Assembly: GCF_003859945.1 (NCBI RefSeq)
Contig: NZ_RQYM01000003.1
Span: forward strand, 62,001-126,000
Source: Leucobacter sp. OH1287
GTDB lineage: Bacteria > Actinomycetota > Actinomycetes > Actinomycetales > Microbacteriaceae
Reading direction: 5' to 3'
Length of the DNA stretch: 64,000 bases
Below the pieces are notes generated by a model. The model did not search any database and had not been told where the DNA came from. It was given only the letters and a program-made list of their open reading frames with translations. The position numbers were made by a program, and so were the translations under genes. Of this stretch, positions 57,566 to 64,000 are shown one piece after another (position 1 is the first letter of the stretch; every line of letters begins with the position of its first letter).

Positions 57566-59143
57566 ATGAGCAGGGAAAACAGCGGCGCCGAGTACGGGGA
57601 CGGCGCAGAGATTAGCGGCACCGAGATTAGCAGCGCCGAGATTAACGAGGCAGACTTCGACGACAGCGCCGAGTTTGAGAGCACCGTGCACTTTGAGGGT
57701 GATATTGACGAGGAGCGCACCCGGGTACTGCGCGCTGGCCTCGATGATTTTGAGCTTGATGACGAGGATTTGGCGCTTATCGCTGCCGGAGACGCAATCG
57801 GTGACGACGATTATGTGCCGGTTGAAAACCCGCCGGTTGTTGCGATCGTGGGACGCCCAAACGTCGGCAAGTCGGCGCTGGTTAACCGGATCCTTGGCCG
57901 CCGTGAAGCGGTTGTTGAGGACGTTCCCGGGGTTACCCGCGACCGGGTGAGCTACAGCGCCAACTGGATGGAGCGGAAGTTCACAATCGTTGACACCGGC
58001 GGCTGGGAGCCTGATGCTCGCGGCATCGACCGCTCTGTTGCTGAGCAGGCTGAGCTCGCTATTGAGATGTGTGACGCGATCCTTTTCGTGGTGGATTCGC
58101 GGGTTGGGGCGACAGCAACCGATGAGCGCGTGGTTGAGCTTCTGCGACGCACTAAGAAACCGGTTTTCCTGGTGGCTAACAAGGTTGATGATGTTGTGCA
58201 GGAGCCGGAGGCCGCGGTGCTGTGGTCGCTTGGCCTTGGCGAGCCGTACCCGGTTTCTGCCCTGCACGGCAGGGGCGTCGCGGACCTGTTGGATGCGCTC
58301 TTAAAGAAACTTCCGAAGGAGTCGGCGGTTGCGCAGCCGCAGCTGCAGGGTCCACGCCGTGTTGCGCTGCTTGGCCGCCCGAACGTTGGCAAATCGAGCC
58401 TGCTCAATAAGGCTGCTGGCGCTGAACGGGTGGTTGTTAACGATCTCGCCGGCACAACCCGTGACCCGGTTGATGAGCCGGTTGAGATTGCGGGCAGGGT
58501 GTGGACCTTCGTCGACACTGCCGGGATCCGCCGCCGCGTGCATCTGCAGCGGGGAGCCGATTTTTATGCTTCGCTGCGCACGGCAACCGCGCTGGAAAAA
58601 GCGGAGGTTGCGGTTGTTTTGATTGATGTCACCCAGCCGATCAGTGACCAGGATTTGCGGATTATCGACCTGGTGCTGGAGTCGGGCAGGGCGTTGGTTT
58701 TGGCGTTCAATAAGTGGGATCTGCTCGATGATGAACGCCGCCGCTACCTGGAGCGGGAGATTGAACAGGATCTCTCGCACGTCGACTGGGCGCCGCGGGT
58801 TAATATTTCTGCGCGCACCGGCAGGCATCTGGAGAAGCTGGTGCCGGCGCTGGAGACAGCGTTGGAGTCGTGGGACACCCGGATCCCGACCGCGAAGTTT
58901 AATGCGTTCCTCGCAGAGCTGGTGCAGGAGCATCCGCACCCGCTGCGCGGTGGGAAACAGCCGCGTGTGTTGTTCGGCACCCAGGTGAGTAACCGGCCGC
59001 CAACGTTTTTGCTGTTCACAACCGGCTTCTTAGAGCCGCAGTACCGCCGCTTTATTCAGCGCCGCCTCAGGGAGCGATACAGTTTTGAGGGGTCGCCGAT
59101 CGTGGTTAATATGCGGATCCGCGAGAAACGCCAGCGCCGCTAG
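57566..59143 (+). CDS. der: Ribosome biogenesis GTPase Der (EngA)
   Basis: A double-GTPase protein for 50S assembly. The first G-domain has GRPNVGKS at 96-103 and the second has another GRPNVGKS near 270, each with DTAG/DTGG and NKxD motifs; the C-terminal KH-like domain ends with RIREKRQRR. About 85 acidic residues precede the first G-domain ([18 protein letters not shown]), longer than in most Der proteins but known in actinobacteria. The last gene of the parA-der operon. Confidence 0.95.
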   Translation: MSRENSGAEYGDGAEISGTEISSAEINEADFDDSAEFESTVHFEGDIDEERTRVLRAGLDDFELDDEDLALIAAGDAIGDDDYVPVENPPVVAIVGRPNVGKSALVNRILGRREAVVEDVPGVTRDRVSYSANWMERKFTIVDTGGWEPDARGIDRSVAEQAELAIEMCDAILFVVDSRVGATATDERVVELLRRTKKPVFLVANKVDDVVQEPEAAVLWSLGLGEPYPVSALHGRGVADLLDALLKKLPKESAVAQPQLQGPRRVALLGRPNVGKSSLLNKAAGAERVVVNDLAGTTRDPVDEPVEIAGRVWTFVDTAGIRRRVHLQRGADFYASLRTATALEKAEVAVVLIDVTQPISDQDLRIIDLVLESGRALVLAFNKWDLLDDERRRYLEREIEQDLSHVDWAPRVNISARTGRHLEKLVPALETALESWDTRIPTAKFNAFLAELVQEHPHPLRGGKQPRVLFGTQVSNRPPTFLLFTTGFLEPQYRRFIQRRLRERYSFEGSPIVVNMRIREKRQRR

Positions 59144-59199
59144 AGCTGCGGTCGCCAGGCTATGCCGCTGGCTGGCGGTGGGTCGGATCGGTTGCGCCG

Positions 59200-59748
59200 C
59201 TAGCGTTGCAGCGACTCGGTTGCGGTAATAATCGTGAGCAGGTCCTCCCAGGACGAGGCCAGGCCGGGATGCAGGTTGTAGCCCGGCACATCGGCCAGCT
59301 GCACCCAGCGCATCTCGAGCGTCTCCTCGTTCGGTGTTGGGCAGTCCGCGGCATCACTCGCGAGCGCGATAATCGTTGTGTATGTCCAGCCACCCCGGTC
59401 GGAGGTGTATTCGCTAAGCGGTGTCACATCGGCAGCGTTAAGCCCCGTCTCCTCAGCGGTTTCACGCAGCGCCGCCGCCTCAGCGCTCTCGTTACGGTGA
59501 CGTGCACCACCGGGGAGCCCCCAGGTGCCGCCGTGACTCGTCCACTCAGCCCGATGCTGCAATAAAATACCCCGGTCAGGGTGGTATGCGAGAAGGCCAG
59601 CCGCACCAAAAATACCCCAGTAGTCGTTGCCGTCTGCCGCGGTGATCCAGGCATCGCCCGAGTCAGGATCCAGCGGCACGCGCCGTTTCACCGGCTGGCT
59701 TGGATCTTTTAACTGCTGAGGGGTTGTCTGGTCTGCTGAATCTGCCAC
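59200..59748 (-). CDS. NUDIX hydrolase
   Basis: A 182-residue NUDIX protein. The NUDIX helix LPGGARHRNESAEAAALRE and ETAEETGL is intact and contains the catalytic Glu residues. GTG 59748 starts a compact protein (VADSADQTTPQQ); the longer frame to 59928 would run through the tRNA-Pro upstream region and is rejected. Substrate is unknown, likely an 8-oxo-dGTP- or sugar-nucleotide-type compound. It is convergent with der. Confidence 0.85.
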   Translation of the reverse strand: MADSADQTTPQQLKDPSQPVKRRVPLDPDSGDAWITAADGNDYWGIFGAAGLLAYHPDRGILLQHRAEWTSHGGTWGLPGGARHRNESAEAAALRETAEETGLNAADVTPLSEYTSDRGGWTYTTIIALASDAADCPTPNEETLEMRWVQLADVPGYNLHPGLASSWEDLLTIITATESLQR

Positions 59749-59900
59749 ATGTTTAGCATAGCCGGGTTTATTTAAAATTTGGCAAACATCTGCTGCAGGC
59801 TGTGAAAGCGGTGACGGATGTGCGACAATAGAATGGTTGTTTTTGCCCGTTACAGCAGGCGCCTCTAGCGCTTTTTGTTTTAGCGGGTGGATCCAGCAAT

Positions 59901-59977
59901 CGGGATGTAGCGCAGCTTGGTAGCGCACCTGTCTGGGGGACAGGGGGTCGTCGGTTCAAATCCGGTCATCCCGACCA
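59901..59977 (+). tRNA. tRNA-Pro(GGG), likely integration target
   Basis: A full cloverleaf with CGGGATG pairing to CATCCCG, anticodon loop CTGGGGG giving GGG, the T-arm GGTTCAAATCC, and an encoded CCA. Its 3' end (about 59951-59977) adjoins the integrase-bearing element, so this tRNA is the probable attachment site and remains intact after integration. A TAGAAT box lies about 65 bases upstream. Confidence 0.94.
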
Positions 59978-60083
59978 AAACAGCCTAAACTTCGTTGATT
60001 TTCCGAGGTTTTTCGTTAAAATCCGGAGCCGCTGAAAACTCGCTCGTCCAGGTCTGGGACAACATCGCAAAACAGCCAGGCAC

Positions 60084-61400
60084 TTACCGCGCGCTCGCAG
60101 TAGCTCTACCCAAATCCGCTGGTGTGCTGCCACTCCGCCCGGCTTCACGGATCCGCTCAACTTTGGTCATTACCTCGTCGAGCTTGTCCGGGAACATATG
60201 TGAATAGGTGTTGAGCGTCTCAGTGGCATCAGCGTGCCCGAGCATACGCTGCACAATCAATACGTCAGCTCCTGCCTTAATCGCGAGCGACGCCGCAGTG
60301 TGCCTAAGATCGTGAACAGTAATATGCTCGATTCCGAGCTCCTGACGTACCGGCTTCCAGATCCGGTTGTAGAAGTTCTTGCCACCAACAGCAGCTCCGC
60401 AGCGCCCACGGAACACGAACTCGCTCGCAGCTCGCCGGCGACACAGCCCCTCGATGTCGTCCATCAGGAACGGCGGCACCGGCACCAGGCGCGCCGAACC
60501 CGTCTTAGGTGTACCAAGCTTTAACCGTCCCTCCTTATCGAGCGTCCACGTCCGCCTAACACTAATCCGCCGCGCGGTCAGATCCACATCACCGACCTGC
60601 AACGCAGTCGCTTCACCAATCCGCAACCCCACATACCCCAGCAGCAACAACAAAACCCGAAATTGATCCTGCCTGCCGCGCTCGCCGCAGAGCACCGCCG
60701 CTTCTTCGAGCTGTTCAACCGTCAGCACGGGAAGCCCCGCAACTTCGCTAGCTTGCCGCTTCGGTAACCTGACACCAGCCAGGGGACTGGCCGCGATCAG
60801 CTTATGCTCCACCGCGTAACCGAGCACAGACCCAAAAGTGAGTTTCACGATATGCCGTACCGTTTTTGCTCCCAATACACCGGCCTCACCTCGGGAGAAC
60901 TGATGAACTGCTTTCCCGGCAACTAGCTCGCTAATCCAAGTCTCGATATCGCGCCGTTGAATATCCCCTACCGGAGTATCGCCCCACCGCGGCAGCACGT
61001 ATCGCTGCAAGTCTAGTTTGTAGCGTCTCCACGTTATGTCCTTAACGTCTGTCTTGGTTTGCAGCCACGCCTCCGCAACCTCACGAAACGGCAACCGCTC
61101 CAAACTCGGATCCAGGTATTTACCTGACCTGATACTGTCCTCAAGCTCCGCAGCGAACGCCGAAGCCTCGCTTTTCGTATCGAACGAGCGTGCGCGCTGC
61201 TTGCGCTCGCCGCCTACCAGCTCATGCCAGCATACCTGCCATCGCTTGCCGCGCCCGAACTTACTGGAGCGAAACATGTCGGGCAGCTTCGCAATGGATC
61301 GCAGCTGTGCCGCTGTTGGGGAGAGTCTACTGGTGGATCCGTCGGGCAGCGTCGCTACCGCGTCTTTCACCCAAAGGTCGGTAATCCATGCCTTAGCCAT
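60084..61400 (-). CDS. Tyrosine recombinase / integrase
   Basis: A 438-residue phage- or island-type integrase. The N-terminal region contains an AP2-like/SAM-like arm-binding domain (RGKRWQVCWHELVGGERKQR). The catalytic domain has GYVGLRIGEATALQVGDVD (Arg), ITVHDLRHTAASLAI (His-x-x-Arg), LGHADATETLNTYSHMF (His and Tyr). All catalytic residues are present, so the enzyme should be active. It lies directly inside tRNA-Pro with its stop toward the tRNA, the usual layout for tRNA-targeting islands. Its codon use resembles the host more than the genes to its right. Confidence 0.92.
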   Translation of the reverse strand: MAKAWITDLWVKDAVATLPDGSTSRLSPTAAQLRSIAKLPDMFRSSKFGRGKRWQVCWHELVGGERKQRARSFDTKSEASAFAAELEDSIRSGKYLDPSLERLPFREVAEAWLQTKTDVKDITWRRYKLDLQRYVLPRWGDTPVGDIQRRDIETWISELVAGKAVHQFSRGEAGVLGAKTVRHIVKLTFGSVLGYAVEHKLIAASPLAGVRLPKRQASEVAGLPVLTVEQLEEAAVLCGERGRQDQFRVLLLLLGYVGLRIGEATALQVGDVDLTARRISVRRTWTLDKEGRLKLGTPKTGSARLVPVPPFLMDDIEGLCRRRAASEFVFRGRCGAAVGGKNFYNRIWKPVRQELGIEHITVHDLRHTAASLAIKAGADVLIVQRMLGHADATETLNTYSHMFPDKLDEVMTKVERIREAGRSGSTPADLGRATASAR

Positions 61401-61594
61401 CTCGAAACCTGCCTTTTCGCGACTAAAGAGGTTTATGGATCCTGACTGCCAGAGCTAAGCGGATCCGGGGGCGTGAAGGGGAGTTGTAAATAGTAAGTGT
61501 AGCAGCCGCGCTCGCCGCAGTTGTGTCAAATGTTGGTGGTATTAGGCTAGCTGGCATTGCTAATAAATCTTTGCGAAACGCCATTGTTTACATG

Positions 61595-61643
61595 TTGCTA
61601 TTACACAGTTAATAGTGTAATATAGTTTATGGAAAGGAGGTGA
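61595..61643 (+). promoter_or_regulatory. Promoter with operator palindrome and strong RBS
   Basis: TTGCTA (61595-61600) and TAATAT (61618-61623) are 17 bases apart, a good promoter pair. The perfect inverted repeat TATTACAC (61599-61606) and GTGTAATA (61615-61622), with an eight-base spacer, lies across it, as expected for a repressor operator. AAAGGAGGTGA (61634-61643) is an almost ideal ribosome-binding site for the 38-residue peptide. Confidence 0.6.
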
Positions 61644-61647
61644 AGAA

Positions 61648-61764
61648 ATGGCAAGGAAAAACAAAAGCCGCAACCAGGCAGCAAGCGAGCTACTGAACGC
61701 ATTGGCAAAGCTAGTAGCCGCCGTGGCTGCCCTGGTTGCAGCCATTGGAGCGCTATTTAGATAA
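61648..61764 (+). CDS. 38-residue hydrophobic peptide
   Basis: A short reading frame starting at ATG 61648 directly after AAAGGAGGTGA. The product opens with a basic MARKNKSRNQ and continues with one Ala/Leu/Val-rich helix ending ALFR. No family can be assigned; the form (basic head, one membrane-spanning or amphipathic helix) is that of small toxins, holin-like proteins or bacteriocin peptides. The strong promoter, operator and ribosome-binding site suggest it is well expressed and regulated. A hairpin and terminator follow immediately. Confidence 0.6.
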   Translation: MARKNKSRNQAASELLNALAKLVAAVAALVAAIGALFR

Positions 61765-61806
61765 ATAGCGGCGGGGCGGGGGCGCAAGCCCCCAAACCCC
61801 TGTTTC
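61751..61806 (+). terminator. Hairpins after the 38-residue peptide
   Basis: CGCTATTTA-GA-TAAATAGCG is a perfect palindrome over the peptide's stop codon (61751-61770). About 10 bases later GGGGGC-GCAA-GCCCCC forms a second tight stem followed by AAACCCCTGTTT. The tail is not a clean T run, so termination is probable but not certain. Confidence 0.6.
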
Positions 61807-61824
61807 TAATTTTGCCATACCATT

Positions 61825-61971
61825 ATGAAAAATACCCTGTTCATTGCCTTAATGCTGCTAGCGGTAGCGTTGCTAATCTGGCAACCATTCGGCGCCACCG
61901 TATCAATCGGTCTAGCTGTTGCCTGCGCTATAGCTGCTGTATGGTTACCAGAAAGGAAAAGCCGTGATTAG
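61825..61971 (+). CDS. 48-residue membrane peptide
   Basis: A reading frame from ATG 61825 encoding two hydrophobic stretches (LFIALMLLAVALLIW and VSIGLAVACAIAAVWL) with a short polar turn and a basic end ERKSRD. No ribosome-binding site of good quality precedes it. Its end overlaps the start of the HTH gene by eight bases, so it may serve mainly to couple translation. Family unknown. Confidence 0.45.
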   Translation: MKNTLFIALMLLAVALLIWQPFGATVSIGLAVACAIAAVWLPERKSRD

Positions 61972-62140
61972 ATACCTGAGCCGGTCAGAGGTAGCGGCAA
62001 TATTGGGCGTCAAGCCTGATACGTTAAACCGCTACAATCTACCCGAGCCTGACGCTATGATCGGCCGCGCTCGCGGCTGGCTGCCTGAGACAATCGAAGC
62101 TTGGGACGCCAGCCGCCCCGGCCGCGGCAACTGGCGGTAA
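61964..62140 (+). CDS. Excisionase-like helix-turn-helix protein
   Basis: A 58-residue DNA-binding protein. The helix-turn-helix reads YLSRSEVAAILGVKPDTLNR, followed by a wing with ARGWLPETIEAWDASRPGRG, the pattern of AlpA/MerR-like excisionase proteins that occur beside integrases. GTG 61964 is preceded by AAAGGAAAAG. It may act as recombination directionality factor or as the regulator of the operator near 61.6 kb. Confidence 0.75.
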   Translation: MIRYLSRSEVAAILGVKPDTLNRYNLPEPDAMIGRARGWLPETIEAWDASRPGRGNWR

Positions 62141-62410
62141 CTGCGCGGTTGCATTACCTTTAAGTTGCCTACTTTCTGGTTAAGTTTTGCACACTATCCG
62201 CTGCCAAATGGGGTGCAGGGTCTCTCAGTACTCAAATGAGTGGCTCTGAGAGACCCTGCCCTTTAAAACATTTCGTGACCCAATGCCATGTAATAGCTGG
62301 AATTAAAACTAGCGGTTTATTATACGTTAACTGTTCCGCTTTAAGCGCAGTTTGCTGGTAGGTTTTCCTCCCCAAATGAGGTAGGCTGTAGATAGAGGAG
62401 GGATAGCGTC
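62141..62410. other. AT-rich intergenic region before the ImmA gene
   Basis: About 270 bases without a gene. It contains the terminator hairpin at 62215-62259 and, at 62369-62383, CCTCCCCAAATGAGG, a short inverted repeat that could be an operator for the ImmA-cyclase operon. AGAGGAGGGA (62395-62404) is the ribosome-binding site of that operon. Confidence 0.4.
62215..62265. terminator. Terminator with perfect 14-bp arms
   Basis: GCAGGGTCTCTCAG (62215-62228) and CTGAGAGACCCTGC (62246-62259) are exact reverse complements with a 17-base loop, followed by CCTTTAAAAC. It separates the HTH gene from the ImmA-cyclase operon and may also work in reverse. Confidence 0.75.
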
Positions 62411-62920
62411 GTGGATACCGTACCATCAAAACTGAGTGCTACTGCTATAAGCAGCTATGCTGAGCAGATTGCGGATCATTATCGCATCTTCAGTGAAGGA
62501 TCCGCAGCTGACCTGGGCAGGCTAGTGCAAGCCTTGGGTGGTGAAGTCGAAGTGTCGAACTCGCCGATCGCGCAAGAATCGCTCACTGTAAATGGTGCAC
62601 GCAGTTTTACCGTCCATCTCCCCCCGTTTACCGGTAGCCGTCGTGACCGCTTCACCATAGCTCACGAGCTCGGTCACTACTTCCTACATTACCTCTACCC
62701 CCAGCATAAAGGCATGCATGTTTTTAGTCGTGGGGGAAGTAACCTGGCAGAGTATGAAGCTAACCATTTTGCCTCCTGCTTGTTGATGCCTGCCGAGATG
62801 TATGAAAAAGCATATAGAGAGCTCAAGGGCGATCATTATGCGCTTTCTAAATGGTTTGATGTTTCTCCAGCGGCATCAAGAATTCGGGCTAAAGTGTTAA
62901 GGCTTGGGAGTGGTAGCTAG
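62411..62920 (+). CDS. ImmA/IrrE family metallopeptidase
   Basis: A 169-residue zinc peptidase of the COG2856 type. The active-site motif HELGH is at 85-89, the third ligand Glu lies in EYEANHFASCLLMP near 116, and the substrate-binding strand ARSFTVHLPP precedes. It has no N-terminal HTH domain, unlike IrrE of Deinococcus. In mobile elements such peptidases cleave an XRE-type repressor to switch gene expression; no such repressor is visible here. GTG 62411 has AGAGGAGGGA upstream. The stop overlaps the next gene by 17 bases. Confidence 0.88.
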   Translation: MDTVPSKLSATAISSYAEQIADHYRIFSEGSAADLGRLVQALGGEVEVSNSPIAQESLTVNGARSFTVHLPPFTGSRRDRFTIAHELGHYFLHYLYPQHKGMHVFSRGGSNLAEYEANHFASCLLMPAEMYEKAYRELKGDHYALSKWFDVSPAASRIRAKVLRLGSGS

Positions 62921-63953
62921 AAGACAACCTGGCCGGTCAGTACTTTTTCTGTCAGCTGACCTGGTAGGGTCAACTGACTATAAGCAAAAGCACACCGGCT
63001 GGCAGCGGGTTTTCTTAAGCTTCTATCATGAGTTCCCAGAAAAAATAGAGCAAGCGAAAGAGGAACTGCTTAGCGCGGAGCTGAAAAACGAAGACGAGCG
63101 CTACATACCGGAGTTTAAGCTGTGGAAAGCAGTGGGGGACGAGCTTATCTTCGAAGTTCATATCAATCATGAGCGAACAGCCGTTAACGCCGTCAGAATA
63201 TGGTTGAGTGCGCTGTCTATATATGAGCAAAACGTCCTTAGCGACAATGACACTAAAACACTCGCGCTAAAAGGTTCAGGCTTTATCGCCACATTCCCAG
63301 GACCCGATAGTGAATCGACCATTCCCAGAAGAATCGACAAAGAAACAAAAGAGTCTGACGAGGATGTCGTAACGATAAATGACGAGCGTCTGAGGGGTAA
63401 GCGTGCCTACACGAAATACCACTACGATTATTTTGGTCCTAGCATCGATACAGGCTTCAGAATCGCGTCAAAAGCATCGCACCGCTACTTCACCATCAGT
63501 GTGGAAGTCGCCCTCTGCCTAGCCCTAACCGCATACGATGCCACAGCAAGTCAAAAGCCGATTTGGTTGCATGAGCTGAAAGACCTTGTCTACCACGGAG
63601 AAATAGTTTTCAAGGGCGTCTGGAGCGGCAGGCCATACCCACTGTTCGCGATTGACCGACAAGCTAATACCCCCCTGGTGAAAGCATTCCAACCTTTCAA
63701 CGGCAAAACACTCGACCCCCAAGCAGTGTTCGAAGCCTGCTACGCCTGCCTAGGTGAAAAAGAATGGCCGAGCGGTATATTCCTGCCAGATAGCCAACAC
63801 GAAAGAGTGAAAGAAAATCCGCCCGACGTGATGGAGTCACTTCGCCAATCTGCGCCGCTTGCAGGGGAGACAGACGAAACAAAACGGCTTTCCACCACTG
63901 AAGTACCGCTTAATTTCCCCCTTGGCGACAAAACAAGCACACCGAAAAAATAG
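62904..63953 (+). CDS. Putative class III nucleotidyl cyclase-like protein, coupled to ImmA
   Basis: A 349-residue soluble protein. The first roughly 200 residues carry the marks of a class III nucleotidyl cyclase: LSADLVGSTDY (metal Asp19), LWKAVGDELIFEV (Lys75 and metal Asp79 in KxxGDE) and GPSIDTGFRIASKA (178-191, the helix with the conserved Arg186). An insert with charged residues lies at about 130-170. The C-terminal 150 residues are less recognisable and end in a disordered tail. TTG 62904 (or GTG 62910) overlaps the ImmA stop by up to 17 bases, so the two are translated together. Which nucleotide it would use cannot be read from the sequence. It could be catalytic or a degenerate cyclase. 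Cyclase assignment is by motif only. Confidence 0.6.
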   Translation: MGVVARRQPGRSVLFLSADLVGSTDYKQKHTGWQRVFLSFYHEFPEKIEQAKEELLSAELKNEDERYIPEFKLWKAVGDELIFEVHINHERTAVNAVRIWLSALSIYEQNVLSDNDTKTLALKGSGFIATFPGPDSESTIPRRIDKETKESDEDVVTINDERLRGKRAYTKYHYDYFGPSIDTGFRIASKASHRYFTISVEVALCLALTAYDATASQKPIWLHELKDLVYHGEIVFKGVWSGRPYPLFAIDRQANTPLVKAFQPFNGKTLDPQAVFEACYACLGEKEWPSGIFLPDSQHERVKENPPDVMESLRQSAPLAGETDETKRLSTTEVPLNFPLGDKTSTPKK

Positions 63954-64000
63954 GCAGTGAACCGAGCACCAGGCGCTCGCAGCCGGGGAGCAGCTCACGC
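63954..64000. other. Window edge after the cyclase-like gene
   Basis: Only 47 bases remain and contain no readable gene start. A partner or effector gene for the ImmA-cyclase operon would begin here or beyond. Confidence 0.5.

Larger units (their letters stand above)
59951..64000. mobile_element. Integrated element at tRNA-Pro, left part only
   Basis: Starting at the 3' end of tRNA-Pro, the order is: integrase (minus strand), an operator-promoter region, two tiny membrane peptides, an excisionase-like HTH protein, an ImmA/IrrE peptidase and a cyclase-like protein. From about 61.5 kb base composition drops (more A/T) and codon use changes. The second attachment repeat is not in the window, so the right end lies beyond 64000. 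No phage structural or conjugation gene is visible. Confidence 0.75.

Noticed and set aside
59144-59199. Weak hairpin between der and the NUDIX gene as terminator
   Set aside because: CGCCAG and CTGGCG can pair, but the loop is long and there is no T run, so I do not annotate it.
59749-59900. N-terminal extension of the NUDIX protein to 59928
   Set aside because: The extension would overlap the tRNA-Pro gene and its promoter region and has no domain similarity; GTG 59748 gives a normal-sized protein.

Overview
The window is a contiguous 64-kb piece of a high-GC Gram-positive chromosome (GC near 58-60 percent by eye, with GTG and TTG starts common). Gene content and order point to the Actinomycetota, most likely Microbacteriaceae/Micrococcales. 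Two gene runs carry this assignment: tilS-hpt-ftsH-folE-folP-folK-DUF3180-PH-PH-DUF2520-lysS-clpC, and nagD-like HAD, tlyA, nadK, recN, pyrG, xerD, parA, scpA, scpB, rluB, cmk, der. I cannot name the genus. No rRNA, CRISPR array or replication origin is visible.

Layout. 1-7.5 kb: a truncated acyl-CoA oxidase, a proline iminopeptidase, a VIT-type transporter with a coupled HTH-less LysR-like protein, two aminopeptidases (M17, M18) and a small unknown protein. 7.6-8.0 kb: a tRNA-Glu/Asp/Phe cluster. 8.1-11.5 kb: a four-gene osmoprotectant-type ABC importer. 11.8-13.8 kb: a secreted M23 peptidoglycan hydrolase facing inorganic pyrophosphatase. 14-20.7 kb: tRNA lysidine synthase, purine salvage, FtsH and a folate block that includes a FolP-FolB fusion. 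20.7-30 kb: two PH-domain membrane proteins, a DUF2520 protein, lysS, cardiolipin synthase and clpC. 30-35 kb: minus-strand sulfur amino-acid genes (metY is interrupted by a stop codon), a class II aldolase, a CoA pyrophosphatase with a C-terminal frameshift, and 5-formyl-THF cyclo-ligase. 35-42 kb: galU, a GNAT acetyltransferase, an Arg/Gly-rich TPR-like protein and a HAD phosphatase. 42-49 kb: nadK, recN, an AI-2E-type permease, pyrG and xerD, in a block with clearly different codon choice. 49-52 kb: a minus-strand lipoprotein-like protein and a permease/TIGR03943 pair. 52-59 kb: chromosome segregation (ParA/ScpA/ScpB), RluB, TyrA, Cmk and Der.

The right end (about 59.95-64 kb) is the left part of an integrated element. 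A tyrosine integrase lies just inside a complete tRNA-Pro(GGG). It is followed by a strongly SD-led 38-residue hydrophobic peptide, a 48-residue membrane peptide, an excisionase-like HTH protein, and a coupled pair: an ImmA/IrrE metallopeptidase and a protein with the hallmarks of a class III nucleotidyl cyclase. This pair is the best candidate for a new system, possibly a cyclic-nucleotide (Pycsar-like) antiphage module or an element-control switch. The effector and the right attachment site would lie past the window edge.

The most striking whole-window signal is about 98 copies (hand count) of the palindrome GGATCC, roughly four to five times my rough expectation. It often extends to GCGGATCCGC and resembles the highly iterated palindromes of cyanobacteria.
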